From Streptomyces blattellae (GTDB lineage: Bacteria > Actinomycetota > Actinomycetes > Streptomycetales > Streptomycetaceae), in the NCBI RefSeq assembly GCF_009709555.1, contig NZ_WJBG01000120.1, positions 102,523-166,522 of the forward strand: a stretch of 64,000 nt of DNA, read 5' to 3'. Position 1 is the first letter of the stretch; the number at the start of each line of letters is the position of its first letter. A model generated the notes under the pieces. It was not told the origin of the DNA, searched no databases, and saw nothing but the letters and a program-made list of their open reading frames with translations. Positions 54,155 to 62,146 of this stretch are shown here, piece after piece. Both the position numbers and the translations under genes were made by a program.

Positions 54155-55060
54155 TCAGTGAGGCGCCCCCCGCCACCCGGAAACCGGCAACGCGAACTTG
54201 GCCACCAGCCGATCCGTGAACGACGCATGGTGCAACCGAGCCAGCCGCACCGGCACCGCCCCCCGCCGGACCTCGACCCGGGCCCCCGCGGGCAGCTCCA
54301 CCGTCCGCCGCCCGTCACACCACAGCACACCCGGCGGGATGTGCGGCAGCATCTCCACCGCCAGCACAGAATCCGGCGAGGTGACCAACGGCTTGGCAAA
54401 CAGCGCATGCGCGCTGATCGGCACCATCAACAGCGCCTCGACCTCGGGCCACACCACAGGTCCACCCGCGGAAAACGCGTACGCGGTGGATCCGGTCGGC
54501 GTCGACAGCACGATGCCGTCGCAGCCGAACCCCGTCACCGGCCGCCCGTCGATCTCCAGCACGACCTCAAGCAGCTTCTCGGCGCCGGCCTTCTGCACAG
54601 CCGCCTCGTTCAGCGCCCAGTCCGTATGCACGATGTTGCCGTTGCTGTGCACGACGACATCGACGGTCATCCGCTCCTCGACCTCGTACGCCTTCGTCAC
54701 CACCCGGTCGACGACCTTGTCGAGATCGTCCCGCTCGGCCTCGGCGAGGAACCCGACCCGCCCGAGATTGACGCCGAGCATCGGCACCCCGGACGCCCGC
54801 GCGAACTCGGCGCCGCGCAGCAACGTCCCGTCGCCGCCCAGCACGATCAGCAGCTCACACCCGTCGAGGCACTGCGGGGTCGCCTCCTTGACCAGCTCCA
54901 CCTCCTCGGGCAAGGGCAGGTCACGCGCCTCGTACTCCAGGACGCGCACGCCGATACCCTCCCGCAGCAACCCCTTGACCACGAGTTCGGCGCTGCGGAT
55001 CGCCGCAGGCCGGCCGGTGTGGGCGAGCAGGAAAACAGTACGAGCTCGGTTCTGTGTCAA
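54155..55060 (-). CDS. nadK: NAD kinase
   Basis: 301 residues. The catalytic motif LIVLGGDGTLLRGAEFARAS, NLGRVGFLAEAERDDL, and the NAD-binding VLSTPTGSTAYAFSAGGPVV are all present. It makes NADP from NAD using ATP or polyphosphate. The TTG start (55058-55060) overlaps the tlyA stop codon (TTGA), an unusual coupled start. Confidence 0.95.
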   Translation of the reverse strand: MTQNRARTVFLLAHTGRPAAIRSAELVVKGLLREGIGVRVLEYEARDLPLPEEVELVKEATPQCLDGCELLIVLGGDGTLLRGAEFARASGVPMLGVNLGRVGFLAEAERDDLDKVVDRVVTKAYEVEERMTVDVVVHSNGNIVHTDWALNEAAVQKAGAEKLLEVVLEIDGRPVTGFGCDGIVLSTPTGSTAYAFSAGGPVVWPEVEALLMVPISAHALFAKPLVTSPDSVLAVEMLPHIPPGVLWCDGRRTVELPAGARVEVRRGAVPVRLARLHHASFTDRLVAKFALPVSGWRGAPH

Positions 55061-55872
55061 CGCGGCCCCTCCGCCACTGCACGGTCAACGTCGGCCGGGT
55101 CCAGTTCGGCTGCGCCGGCCCGCAGCCACAGAAAGTACTCGACATTCCCGGAGGGCCCGGGCAGCGGACTGGCGGTGACGCCGTTCACGCCGAGCCCGAG
55201 ATCCCAGGCCCGCCGGGCGACACCCCGTACGGCCTCGGCCCTCAGCTCCGGACTGCGCACCACACCCCCGCTCCCCAGCCGCTCCTTGCCCACTTCGAAC
55301 TGCGGCTTGACCATCATCACCAGATCGGCGTCCGGTCGCACGCACCGCACCAGGGCGGGCAGCACCAGTCCGAGCGGGATGAAGGACAGATCCCCCACGA
55401 CAAGATCCACGGGCTCCCCATCGATCGCCTCAAGCGTCAACTCGCGTACGTTCGTACGGTCCTTGACGGTGACGCGTTCATCGCTCTGCAGAGTCCACGC
55501 GAGTTGTCCGTATCCGACGTCCACGGCGACGACATGAGCGGCCCCGGCCCGCAGCAGGACGTCCGTGAAGCCACCCGTGGACGCGCCGGCGTCGAGCGCC
55601 CGCCGCCCCTCGACGACGAGTCCCCGCTCCATGAAGACCTTCAGCGCGCCGGCGAGCTTGTGGCCGCCCCGGGACACGTACTCCGGGTCGCTGTCGTCCG
55701 TCTGGACCACGATCGCCGCCGCGGTCTCCACCTGCGTGGCCGGCTTGGTCGCGACGGTCTTGCCGACGGTCACGCGCCCTGCGGCGATCAGCTGGCTGGC
55801 GTGCTCACGCGAGCGCGCGAGCTTCCGGCGGACCAGCTCCGCATCGAGACGACGGCGTGCGACTCCTGCCAC
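55057..55872 (-). CDS. tlyA: TlyA-type rRNA 2'-O-methyltransferase (S4 + FtsJ)
   Basis: 271 residues. An N-terminal S4 domain (RRLDAELVRRKLARSREHAS, AAGRVTVGKTVATKP) precedes an FtsJ-like methyltransferase (ALDAGASTGGFTDVLLRAGA for SAM, AVDVGYGQLAWTLQSDERV, VVGDLSFIPL, MMVKPQFEVGKERLG). In mycobacteria TlyA methylates 16S and 23S rRNA and loss gives capreomycin resistance. The GTG at 55872 is preceded by AGGAG. It overlaps nadK by 4 nt. Confidence 0.93.
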   Translation of the reverse strand: MAGVARRRLDAELVRRKLARSREHASQLIAAGRVTVGKTVATKPATQVETAAAIVVQTDDSDPEYVSRGGHKLAGALKVFMERGLVVEGRRALDAGASTGGFTDVLLRAGAAHVVAVDVGYGQLAWTLQSDERVTVKDRTNVRELTLEAIDGEPVDLVVGDLSFIPLGLVLPALVRCVRPDADLVMMVKPQFEVGKERLGSGGVVRSPELRAEAVRGVARRAWDLGLGVNGVTASPLPGPSGNVEYFLWLRAGAAELDPADVDRAVAEGPR

Positions 55873-55905
55873 GGTGGGTTCAGCTCCTAATTGCCGTACG
55901 AGGTA

Positions 55906-56220
55906 TTAAAAGGTGCGACCCGAAGGGTCTCGTTGAGGGGCGGCGGTCGGGTGACGGGTGGGAGCCGGAGGTGCCGGGCGGGCGTCGAGCGCGGTGAGCG
56001 CGTCACGCAACCCCCTGTGTACATCCTCGTACACCTCCATGTGTCCGTCCGTGGCGAGGTGGTCGGCGTCGCCCAGCCGCTCCAGCTGGGCGTCGACGTC
56101 GGCGTTGCCGGTGGGGGTGCGGGGGACGTTCAGCGGGACGGGGGCGGCAGGGCCGTACTCGGGTTCGACCGCCGCCGTCTCCTCCTCCGGGATCTCGGTC
56201 CCCGGCAGTGAGTCGCTCAT
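55906..56220 (-). CDS. Small acidic hypothetical protein
   Basis: 104 residues. A Glu/Pro-rich N-terminus (SLPGTEIPEEETAAVEPEYG), a short helix (ADVDAQLERLGDADHLATDG, YEDVHRGLRDALTALDAR) and a basic/Pro tail. The helix resembles conserved segments I recall beside tlyA in other streptomycetes, but no function is known. The ATG at 56218-56220 is divergent from the SCP2 gene. Confidence 0.65.
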   Translation of the reverse strand: MSDSLPGTEIPEEETAAVEPEYGPAAPVPLNVPRTPTGNADVDAQLERLGDADHLATDGHMEVYEDVHRGLRDALTALDARPAPPAPTRHPTAAPQRDPSGRTF

Positions 56221-56262
56221 GCCCAGACGCTACCCCGAACCGCTGAGGTACCGTCGGTCGCG

Positions 56263-56610
56263 ATGACCACGATCGCGGAGTGCCGCGCCGCACTCGAAAA
56301 GCTCTCGGACAACATGCAGCACGCCGAGGGGAACGCCCGCACGGCCGCAGCCCTGGAACGCTCGGTGAGCTGCCACATCACCGACCTGGACGTGACGTTC
56401 GCGGGACGCATGACGGGCAGCCGGATCGAGGTCGAGGAGACGCTCCAGGGTCCACCTCGGGAGAAGGCTCAGATCAGACTCGCCATGACCGGCGACGACC
56501 TGTCGGCACTGGTCGACGGCGAGCTGAACTTCGCGAAGGCCTGGGGCTCGGGCCGGGTGAAACTGCACGCGAGCCTGCGCGACCTGCTCGTCCTCAGGAA
56601 GCTTCTGTAG
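56263..56610 (+). CDS. SCP2 sterol-transfer-domain protein
   Basis: 115 residues forming one SCP2 fold: a helix (CRAALEKLSDNMQHAEGN), strands (HITDLDVTFAGRMTG), and the lipid-pocket end LVDGELNFAKAWGSGRVKLH, LRDLLVLRKLL. These bind lipids or acyl chains. The ATG follows TACCGT by eight bases with only a distant GAGG, so the mRNA may be leaderless. It overlaps the 3' end of the ABC ATPase gene by 17 bases (convergent). Confidence 0.8.
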   Translation: MTTIAECRAALEKLSDNMQHAEGNARTAAALERSVSCHITDLDVTFAGRMTGSRIEVEETLQGPPREKAQIRLAMTGDDLSALVDGELNFAKAWGSGRVKLHASLRDLLVLRKLL

Positions 56611-57487
56611 CGGCTACCGCCTTCGACTCGGCGCGCGCCTTCCGGGCGGCCGGCACCACCAGCGGCGTCCCCGTCTCCGGGTCGTCGATGACCTGGCAGC
56701 GCAGCCCGAAGACCTCCTCGACCAGTTCGGCGGTGACGATGTCGTTCGGCGTGCCCTCAGCGATGATCGCCCCGCTTTTCAGGGCGATGAGGTGGGTGGC
56801 GTACCGGGCGGCATGGTTGAGGTCGTGGAGGACGGCGACCAGCGTGCGCCCCTGCTCCTCATGCAGCTCCGCGCACAGATCGAGCACGTCGATCTGGTGC
56901 TGGATGTCCAGATACGTCGTCGGCTCGTCCAGCAGCAGCAACGGCGTCTGCTGCGCCAGCGCCATCGCGATCCACACGCGCTGCCGCTGACCGCCGGACA
57001 GTTCGTCGACATAGCGATCGCCCAGCTCGGCGACCCCGGTCTGCTCCATCGACTCCTGTACGACCCGCTCGTCCTCGGTCGACCACTGGCGCAGGATCCC
57101 CTGGTGCGGGTACCGGCCGCGCCCCACCAGGTCGGCGACCGTGATCCCGTCGGGTGCGATCGACGACTGCGGGAGCAGGCCCAGCGTCCGCGCGACCTTC
57201 TTCGCGGGCATCGACTGGATGACCTGCCCGTCGAGCAGCACCCGGCCCTGGCTGGGCTTCAGCATCCGTGACAGCGCCCGCAGCAGCGTGGACTTGCCGC
57301 ACGCGTTCGGGCCGACGATCACCGTGAAGGAGTTGTCGGGTATCTCCACCGACAGCTGCTCGGCGATGACGCGCTGGTCATAGGCGAGGGTGACATCCTC
57401 GGCGGACAGGCGGTTCACGGTGCTCCTCTTGGTGTTCTCGTTCGCAGCGCCGCTCGGCGCCGGCCGCTTCTCGCTCGCGGTGCTCAT
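56594..57487 (-). CDS. Siderophore ABC importer, ATPase subunit (FecE/FepC type)
   Basis: 297 residues. Walker A TVIVGPNACGKSTLLRALSR, signature DELSGGQRQRVWIAMALAQQ, Walker B LLLLDEPTTYLDIQHQIDVL, and a D-loop/switch VAVLHDLNHAARYATHLIAL, all FecE/FhuC-like. It energises ferric-siderophore uptake through the two permeases upstream. ATG 57487 overlaps the permease stop (ATGA). The operon is preceded by an iron box. Confidence 0.93.
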   Translation of the reverse strand: MSTASEKRPAPSGAANENTKRSTVNRLSAEDVTLAYDQRVIAEQLSVEIPDNSFTVIVGPNACGKSTLLRALSRMLKPSQGRVLLDGQVIQSMPAKKVARTLGLLPQSSIAPDGITVADLVGRGRYPHQGILRQWSTEDERVVQESMEQTGVAELGDRYVDELSGGQRQRVWIAMALAQQTPLLLLDEPTTYLDIQHQIDVLDLCAELHEEQGRTLVAVLHDLNHAARYATHLIALKSGAIIAEGTPNDIVTAELVEEVFGLRCQVIDDPETGTPLVVPAARKARAESKAVAATEAS

Positions 57488-58548
57488 ATCCGCCCCGCCT
57501 TGCGCTCGGTGATCAGCAGCCAGAGCAGATAGACGCCGCCGAGCACGCCGGTGACCACACCCACGGGCAGCTGGTCGGCGCCGAACGCCCGCTGTGAGAC
57601 CCAGTCGGCGGTCACGAGCAGCGCGGCGCCCATGCACAGGGACGGCAGCAGGTTCGGCCCGGGCGAGCGGGTCAGACGCCGGGCGAGCTGGGGGGCGGTG
57701 AGCGCGACGAAGCTGACGGGACCGGCCGCGGCGGTCGCGGACGCGGTGAGCAGTACGGCGGCCACCATCAGCAGCATCCGCACGCGCTCGACCCGGACCC
57801 CGAGGGCGTTCGACACGTCGTCGCCCATCTCCATCATCCGCAGGCCACGCGCATGGGCGAGAACCAGCGGTACGAGCACGGCGCACAGCCAGAGCAGTGG
57901 CCAGACCTGGTCCCAGTCACGGCCGTTGAGGGACCCGGTCATCCAGACGACCGCACGGGCCGCGTCGACCAGGTCGGCCTTGGTGAGCAGATAGCCGTTG
58001 ATCGCGGCGACGATCGCGGACACACCGATACCGACCAGCACCAGCCGATACCCGTGCACGCCCCGCTTCCAGGCGAGCAGATAGATGGCCATTCCGGTCA
58101 CCAGACCGCCCACCAGCGCACCGACGGTGACCTGGGCCGCGCTCCCCGACATCAGCACGATCACGATGAGCGCACCGGCCGTCGCGCCCTGCCCCAGACC
58201 GAGTACGTCCGGACTGCCGAGCGGATTGCGGGAGATGGCCTGGAACAGCGCACCGCCCAGCCCCAGCGAGGCACCCACCAGGAGCCCGACCAGAACCCGC
58301 GGCAGCCGCAGATCGTTGATGATGAACTCCTGCCCCGCATCCCCGTCGCCCACCAGCGTCTTGAGCACGTCCCCGACCGAGATGGGGAAGTCGCCGGTGC
58401 CGATCAGCACGACGCTCGCCGCGAGTGCGGCGAGCAGCAGCAGGACCACGACGGTGAAGGCACGCACGTCCAGCCGGACGGAGAGCCCGCCGGGCGTCCT
58501 GATGGCCCGGTTGGTCGTCTTCACAGCCGTCTTCACAGTCGCCTTCAC
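57484..58548 (-). CDS. Siderophore ABC importer, FecCD permease 2
   Basis: 354 residues with about 9-10 membrane segments. FecCD signatures LRLPRVLVGLLVGASLGLGG, FQAISRNPLGSPDVLGLGQG, and PVSFVALTAPQLARRLTRSP. It forms the channel with permease 1. The GTG start (58546-58548) overlaps the stop of permease 1 (GTGA). The N-terminus has a short repeat (AVKTAVKT-like) from a 12-bp duplication. Confidence 0.92.
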   Translation of the reverse strand: MKATVKTAVKTTNRAIRTPGGLSVRLDVRAFTVVVLLLLAALAASVVLIGTGDFPISVGDVLKTLVGDGDAGQEFIINDLRLPRVLVGLLVGASLGLGGALFQAISRNPLGSPDVLGLGQGATAGALIVIVLMSGSAAQVTVGALVGGLVTGMAIYLLAWKRGVHGYRLVLVGIGVSAIVAAINGYLLTKADLVDAARAVVWMTGSLNGRDWDQVWPLLWLCAVLVPLVLAHARGLRMMEMGDDVSNALGVRVERVRMLLMVAAVLLTASATAAAGPVSFVALTAPQLARRLTRSPGPNLLPSLCMGAALLVTADWVSQRAFGADQLPVGVVTGVLGGVYLLWLLITERKAGRI

Positions 58549-59588
58549 AGCTGTGCCGTCCTCCGCCGTCGTACCAGAAAGATGAAGACCGGCCCGCCGA
58601 TGATCGCGGTCACGATGCCGACCTGAAGCTCCGCGGGCCGGACCACCATCCTGCCGATCACATCGGCGCCGAGCAGCAGCACCGGCGACAGGACGGCCGC
58701 GTACGGCAGGATCCAGCGCAGATCGGGACCGGTGAAGGACCGTACGACGTGCGGCACCATCAGCCCGACGAAGACGATCGGCCCGCAGGCGGCGGTCGCG
58801 GCCCCGCAGAGCACGGTGGCGGCGAGCATGGACAGAGCCCTTGTGCGGTTCAGGTTGGCGCCGAGGGCCTTGGCGGTGTCGTCGCCCATGGCCATGGCGT
58901 TGAGCGGCCGGGCGAGCACGAGGGCGAGCACCATGCCGACGGCGAGGAAGGGCAGCACCTGGAGGATGGTGTCGTTGGTCGCCGAGCCCAGCGAACCGAC
59001 GGTCCAGAAGCGCATCTTGGCCAGCGCCGCCTGATCCATGATCATCACGGCTTGGAGATAGCCGTAGAGCGCGGCACTGATCGCGGTGCCGGCGAGCGCG
59101 AGCCGCACCGGCGTGGCACCCCGGCTGCCGCCGAGGAACCAGACCAGCGCCCCGACCGCGGCCGCGCCGAAGAAGGCGAACCACACATAGCCGGTCAGGC
59201 TGGTGACGCCGAAGTAGGTCGTGGCGGTGACGACGGCGGCCGAGGCGCCCGCGTTGATGCCGAGCAGCCCGGGGTCGGCCAGCGGATTGCGGGTGAGCGC
59301 CTGGAGAACGGCGCCCGCCAGGCCCAGCGCGGCACCGGCGAGCAGTCCCAGCACGGTCCGTGAGAGCCGTTCCGCGACGACGACATCGCCGTATGTCCCC
59401 GAGTCCTCGAACAATCCGTGCCACACCTGGTCCACGGACAGCTCTTTCGCGCCGATCGCGATGCTCGCCAGCGCGACGAGCAACAGGATCGCCACGGAGA
59501 CAAGCAGCCCAAAGGCACGTATCGCCCGGCGTTTCGGGGGCGCGGGGGTGGTCTCCGCGCGCTTTTCGGGAGGACTGTCGACCAACAC
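58545..59588 (-). CDS. Siderophore ABC importer, FecCD permease 1
   Basis: 347 residues, FecCD family: ERLSRTVLGLLAGAALGLAG, LQALTRNPLADPGLLGINAG, and PIVFVGLMVPHVVRSFTGPD. First gene of the import operon; its GTG (59586-59588) lies four bases from an iron box. No siderophore-binding lipoprotein gene is adjacent, so the binding protein must be elsewhere. Confidence 0.92.
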   Translation of the reverse strand: MLVDSPPEKRAETTPAPPKRRAIRAFGLLVSVAILLLVALASIAIGAKELSVDQVWHGLFEDSGTYGDVVVAERLSRTVLGLLAGAALGLAGAVLQALTRNPLADPGLLGINAGASAAVVTATTYFGVTSLTGYVWFAFFGAAAVGALVWFLGGSRGATPVRLALAGTAISAALYGYLQAVMIMDQAALAKMRFWTVGSLGSATNDTILQVLPFLAVGMVLALVLARPLNAMAMGDDTAKALGANLNRTRALSMLAATVLCGAATAACGPIVFVGLMVPHVVRSFTGPDLRWILPYAAVLSPVLLLGADVIGRMVVRPAELQVGIVTAIIGGPVFIFLVRRRRTAQL

Positions 59589-59592
59589 GCAG

Positions 59593-59611
59593 TTAGGTTA
59601 GCCTACCCTCC
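59593..59611. promoter_or_regulatory. Iron box (DtxR/DmdR-type operator)
   Basis: TTAGGTTAGCCTACCCTCC matches the consensus TTAGGTTAGSCTAACCTAA at 16 of 19 positions, directly upstream of the FecCD permease start. The iron-bound DmdR repressor would block the operon when iron is plentiful. Confidence 0.88.
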
Positions 59612-59676
59612 TATTCAGCCACGATCCCGCTCCGTTCTCGTACGCGGATACCCTGCCGGTGAGTGACCGCGCCGGC

Positions 59677-60705
59677 TCACAATCCCAGCCGTGCCAGCGC
59701 CTTCCCCCCGTCCAGCTCGCACAAACCGTCCCCGGCCGACGTCCAGGCCGCCGCACACAGCGCCCGCAGCCCGTCCAACGCCTCGCCCTCACCGTCGAGT
59801 TCCAGCCTCTCGGCGCCGGCCCTCGCCCTCCAGCCACCGCACCGAAACCCGTCGCCCTCCGCCATGACCTCCGGCTGCCCGGTGAGCATGCCGCGCAGAT
59901 CGGCGTCGACATACGTCGGCCGGTGCTGCGGCGGTGCGGCGAGCAGCTGCGGTCCGTCGGTCACGCCGGTCAGGACGAGCAGCGAGTCGACCCCTCCGTT
60001 GAACGCGCCCTCGATGTCCGTGTCCAGGCGGTCCCCCACCACCAGCGGCCGCTCGGCCCCGGTCCGCAGGATCGTCTCCCGGTGCATCGGAGGCAGCGGC
60101 TTGCCCGCCACCTGCGGCTCGGCACCCGTCGCGATCCGGACCACCTGCACCGCCGCGCCGTTTCCCGGCGCGATCCCGCGGGCGCTGGGAATCGTCAGGT
60201 CGGTGTTGGACGCGAACCACGGCACCCCGCGCGCGATGGCGTAGCAGGCCTCCGCGAAGCGGCCCCACGGCAGTTCGGGCCCGCCGAACCCCTGCACGAC
60301 CGCCGCCGGGTCGTCGTCCGCCGACTCCACCGGCTCCAGCCCGCGCTCACGCAACGCGACCCGCAGCCCCTCCCCGCCGATCACCAGCACCCGGGAACCC
60401 CGCGGCACCTGGTCGGCGATCAGCCGGGCCACCGCCTGCGCCGAGGTGATGACATCGGACGCCGCCGTCGGTATCCCCAGCGCGGTCAGATGCGCGGACA
60501 CGACGTCAGGGGTGCGCAAAGCGTTGTTCGTGACGTACGCCAGATGCATGCCTCCCGTGCGCGCGGTGGCAAGCGACTCGACGGCGTACGCGATCGCGTT
60601 CCCACCCGCGTACACCACTCCGTCCAGGTCGAGCAGCGCCGTGTCGTACGCCTCGCTCAGGGCCTGGCCACTGCCCTCCGGCCTCGTCCTGACGCTCTGG
60701 CTCAT
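59677..60705 (-). CDS. HAD-superfamily phosphatase, NagD/PNPPase type
   Basis: 342 residues. HAD motif I DTALLDLDGVVYAGGNAIAY, motif II YVTNNALRTPDVVS, and motif III/IV VGDRLDTDIEGAFNGGVDSL; the lysine in VAGKPLPPMHRETIL belongs to the C2 cap group. It likely dephosphorylates small phosphorylated metabolites (4-nitrophenylphosphatase-like). A variable C-terminal ~60 residues follow the HAD core. ATG 60703-60705, divergent from the DUF1015 gene. Confidence 0.9.
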   Translation of the reverse strand: MSQSVRTRPEGSGQALSEAYDTALLDLDGVVYAGGNAIAYAVESLATARTGGMHLAYVTNNALRTPDVVSAHLTALGIPTAASDVITSAQAVARLIADQVPRGSRVLVIGGEGLRVALRERGLEPVESADDDPAAVVQGFGGPELPWGRFAEACYAIARGVPWFASNTDLTIPSARGIAPGNGAAVQVVRIATGAEPQVAGKPLPPMHRETILRTGAERPLVVGDRLDTDIEGAFNGGVDSLLVLTGVTDGPQLLAAPPQHRPTYVDADLRGMLTGQPEVMAEGDGFRCGGWRARAGAERLELDGEGEALDGLRALCAAAWTSAGDGLCELDGGKALARLGL

Positions 60706-60766
60706 TCCGCATCGCTCCTCGTTCGACGGCTGTCCCCCCGATCATCGCGCATGCCACTGACACCCG

Positions 60767-60772
60767 TACGAT
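60767..60772 (+). promoter_or_regulatory. Candidate -10 element (TACGAT) before the DUF1015 gene
   Basis: TACGAT ends six bases before the ATG at 60779, which lacks a ribosome-binding site, matching a leaderless start. Confidence 0.5.
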
Positions 60773-60778
60773 GCCGGG

Positions 60779-62071
60779 ATGAACTCAGCAGGTCACTCGG
60801 AAGCAACGGCGCCCCGAGGCCTCGAACTCACCCCGTTCCGAGGGCTCCGCTACGACCCCGACCGGGTCGGCAGTCTGGCCGCCGTGACCTCACCGCCGTA
60901 CGACGTCGTGGTCCGCCCCGACGGCGTGCACTACCTTGAGTCGGCCGACCCGCACAACATCGTCCGCCTGATCCTCCCCCAGGCACCCACCCCCGGCGCC
61001 CGCAACGAGCAGGCGGCCAGGACCCTGCGGCGCTGGCTCTCCGAAGGGGTCCTGGCGGCCGACCCGCGGCCCGGCCTGTACATCTACGAACAGCGCGACG
61101 GCGACGGCATGCTGCAACGCGGCGTGATCGGCGCCCTGCGCGTGTCGGACCCCGCGGACGGCCTGGTCCTGCCGCACGAGGACGTCATGCCGCACATCGT
61201 GGCCGACCGCGCCGACCTCATGCGTGCCACCTCCGCGAACCTTGAGCCCCTGCTCCTGACGTACCGCGGCAGCGGCTCGCCGACCGACACCACCGCGATC
61301 ATCGAGCGTACGGCGGAGCAGCCCCCACTCCTCTCCACCACCACCGAGGACGGCTTCAGCCACCGCCTGTGGTCGATCACCGACCCCGGCGAGCAGGCCC
61401 TCATCCAGGCCGACCTCGCCCAGTACCAGGCCCTGATCGCCGACGGCCACCACCGCTGGGCGACGTACCGGCGGCTCCGCGCGGAGCACCCCTCCCCCAG
61501 CCCCTGGGACCACGGTCTCGTCCTCCTCGTGGACACGGCCCGCTACCCGCTCCGCGTCCGCGCCATCCACCGCCTCCTGCACGGCCTGCCGGTCGCGGAA
61601 GCACTCAAACCCCTCGACGACCTCTTCCGCGTACGCCGCCTGGAAGTCCCCCTCCACGAGGCCCTGGAAGCCCTCGCCGACGCGGCCCGCACCGGCAACG
61701 CCTTCCTGCTGGCCGGCGACGGCACATTCCACCTCGTCGACGAACCGGACCCCGGCCTCCTGGCCCGCACCGTCCCGACGGACCGCCCCGCGGCCTGGCG
61801 CACCCTGGACGCAACCGTCCTGCACACCACACTCCTCGACCACGTCTGGCACATCCCCGAGGACTCCCCCGCCCACATCGCCTACATCCACGACACGGCG
61901 GCCACGGTCGGCAAGGCGGAACGCGACGGCGGTACGGCCGTCCTGATGCACCCCGTCCACGAGGAGGTCGTACGCGACCTGGCCCGTCAGGGCGTCACGA
62001 TGCCCCGCAAGTCGACGTCGTTCGGCCCGAAACCGGCGTCGGGCCTGGTGCTGCGCGCGTTGGACCTCTGA
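60779..62071 (+). CDS. DUF1015 family protein
   Basis: 430 residues, full length. Family landmarks: LTPFRGLRYDPDRVGSLAAV and TSPPYDVV near the N-terminus, ESADPHNIVRLILPQAP, LYIYEQRDGDGMLQRGVIGA, and the hallmark ALIADGHHRWATYRRLRAEH. DUF1015 proteins are conserved cytosolic proteins of unknown function, sometimes annotated as possible serine kinases. The ORF is intact: the stop codon (62069-62071) is immediately followed by the 3' end of a group II intron in the opposite orientation. Confidence 0.9.
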   Translation: MNSAGHSEATAPRGLELTPFRGLRYDPDRVGSLAAVTSPPYDVVVRPDGVHYLESADPHNIVRLILPQAPTPGARNEQAARTLRRWLSEGVLAADPRPGLYIYEQRDGDGMLQRGVIGALRVSDPADGLVLPHEDVMPHIVADRADLMRATSANLEPLLLTYRGSGSPTDTTAIIERTAEQPPLLSTTTEDGFSHRLWSITDPGEQALIQADLAQYQALIADGHHRWATYRRLRAEHPSPSPWDHGLVLLVDTARYPLRVRAIHRLLHGLPVAEALKPLDDLFRVRRLEVPLHEALEALADAARTGNAFLLAGDGTFHLVDEPDPGLLARTVPTDRPAAWRTLDATVLHTTLLDHVWHIPEDSPAHIAYIHDTAATVGKAERDGGTAVLMHPVHEEVVRDLARQGVTMPRKSTSFGPKPASGLVLRALDL

Positions 62072-62146
62072 ATCGGGTAGGAGGGCCGGGTCGCCCGGCC
62101 CTCCTCCCACACCACCGGACATGCGGGTCACGCATCCGGCGGTTCA
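62072..62146 (-). ncRNA. Intron domains V and VI
   Basis: Domain V: arms ACCGCCGGA and TCCGGTGGT with an inner ATGCG/CGCAT stem (62111-62143). Domain VI: perfect 12-bp stem AGGAGGGCCGGG with loop CGA (62079-62105) and the 3' terminal CCGAT. The RT stop codon abuts domain V. Confidence 0.75.
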
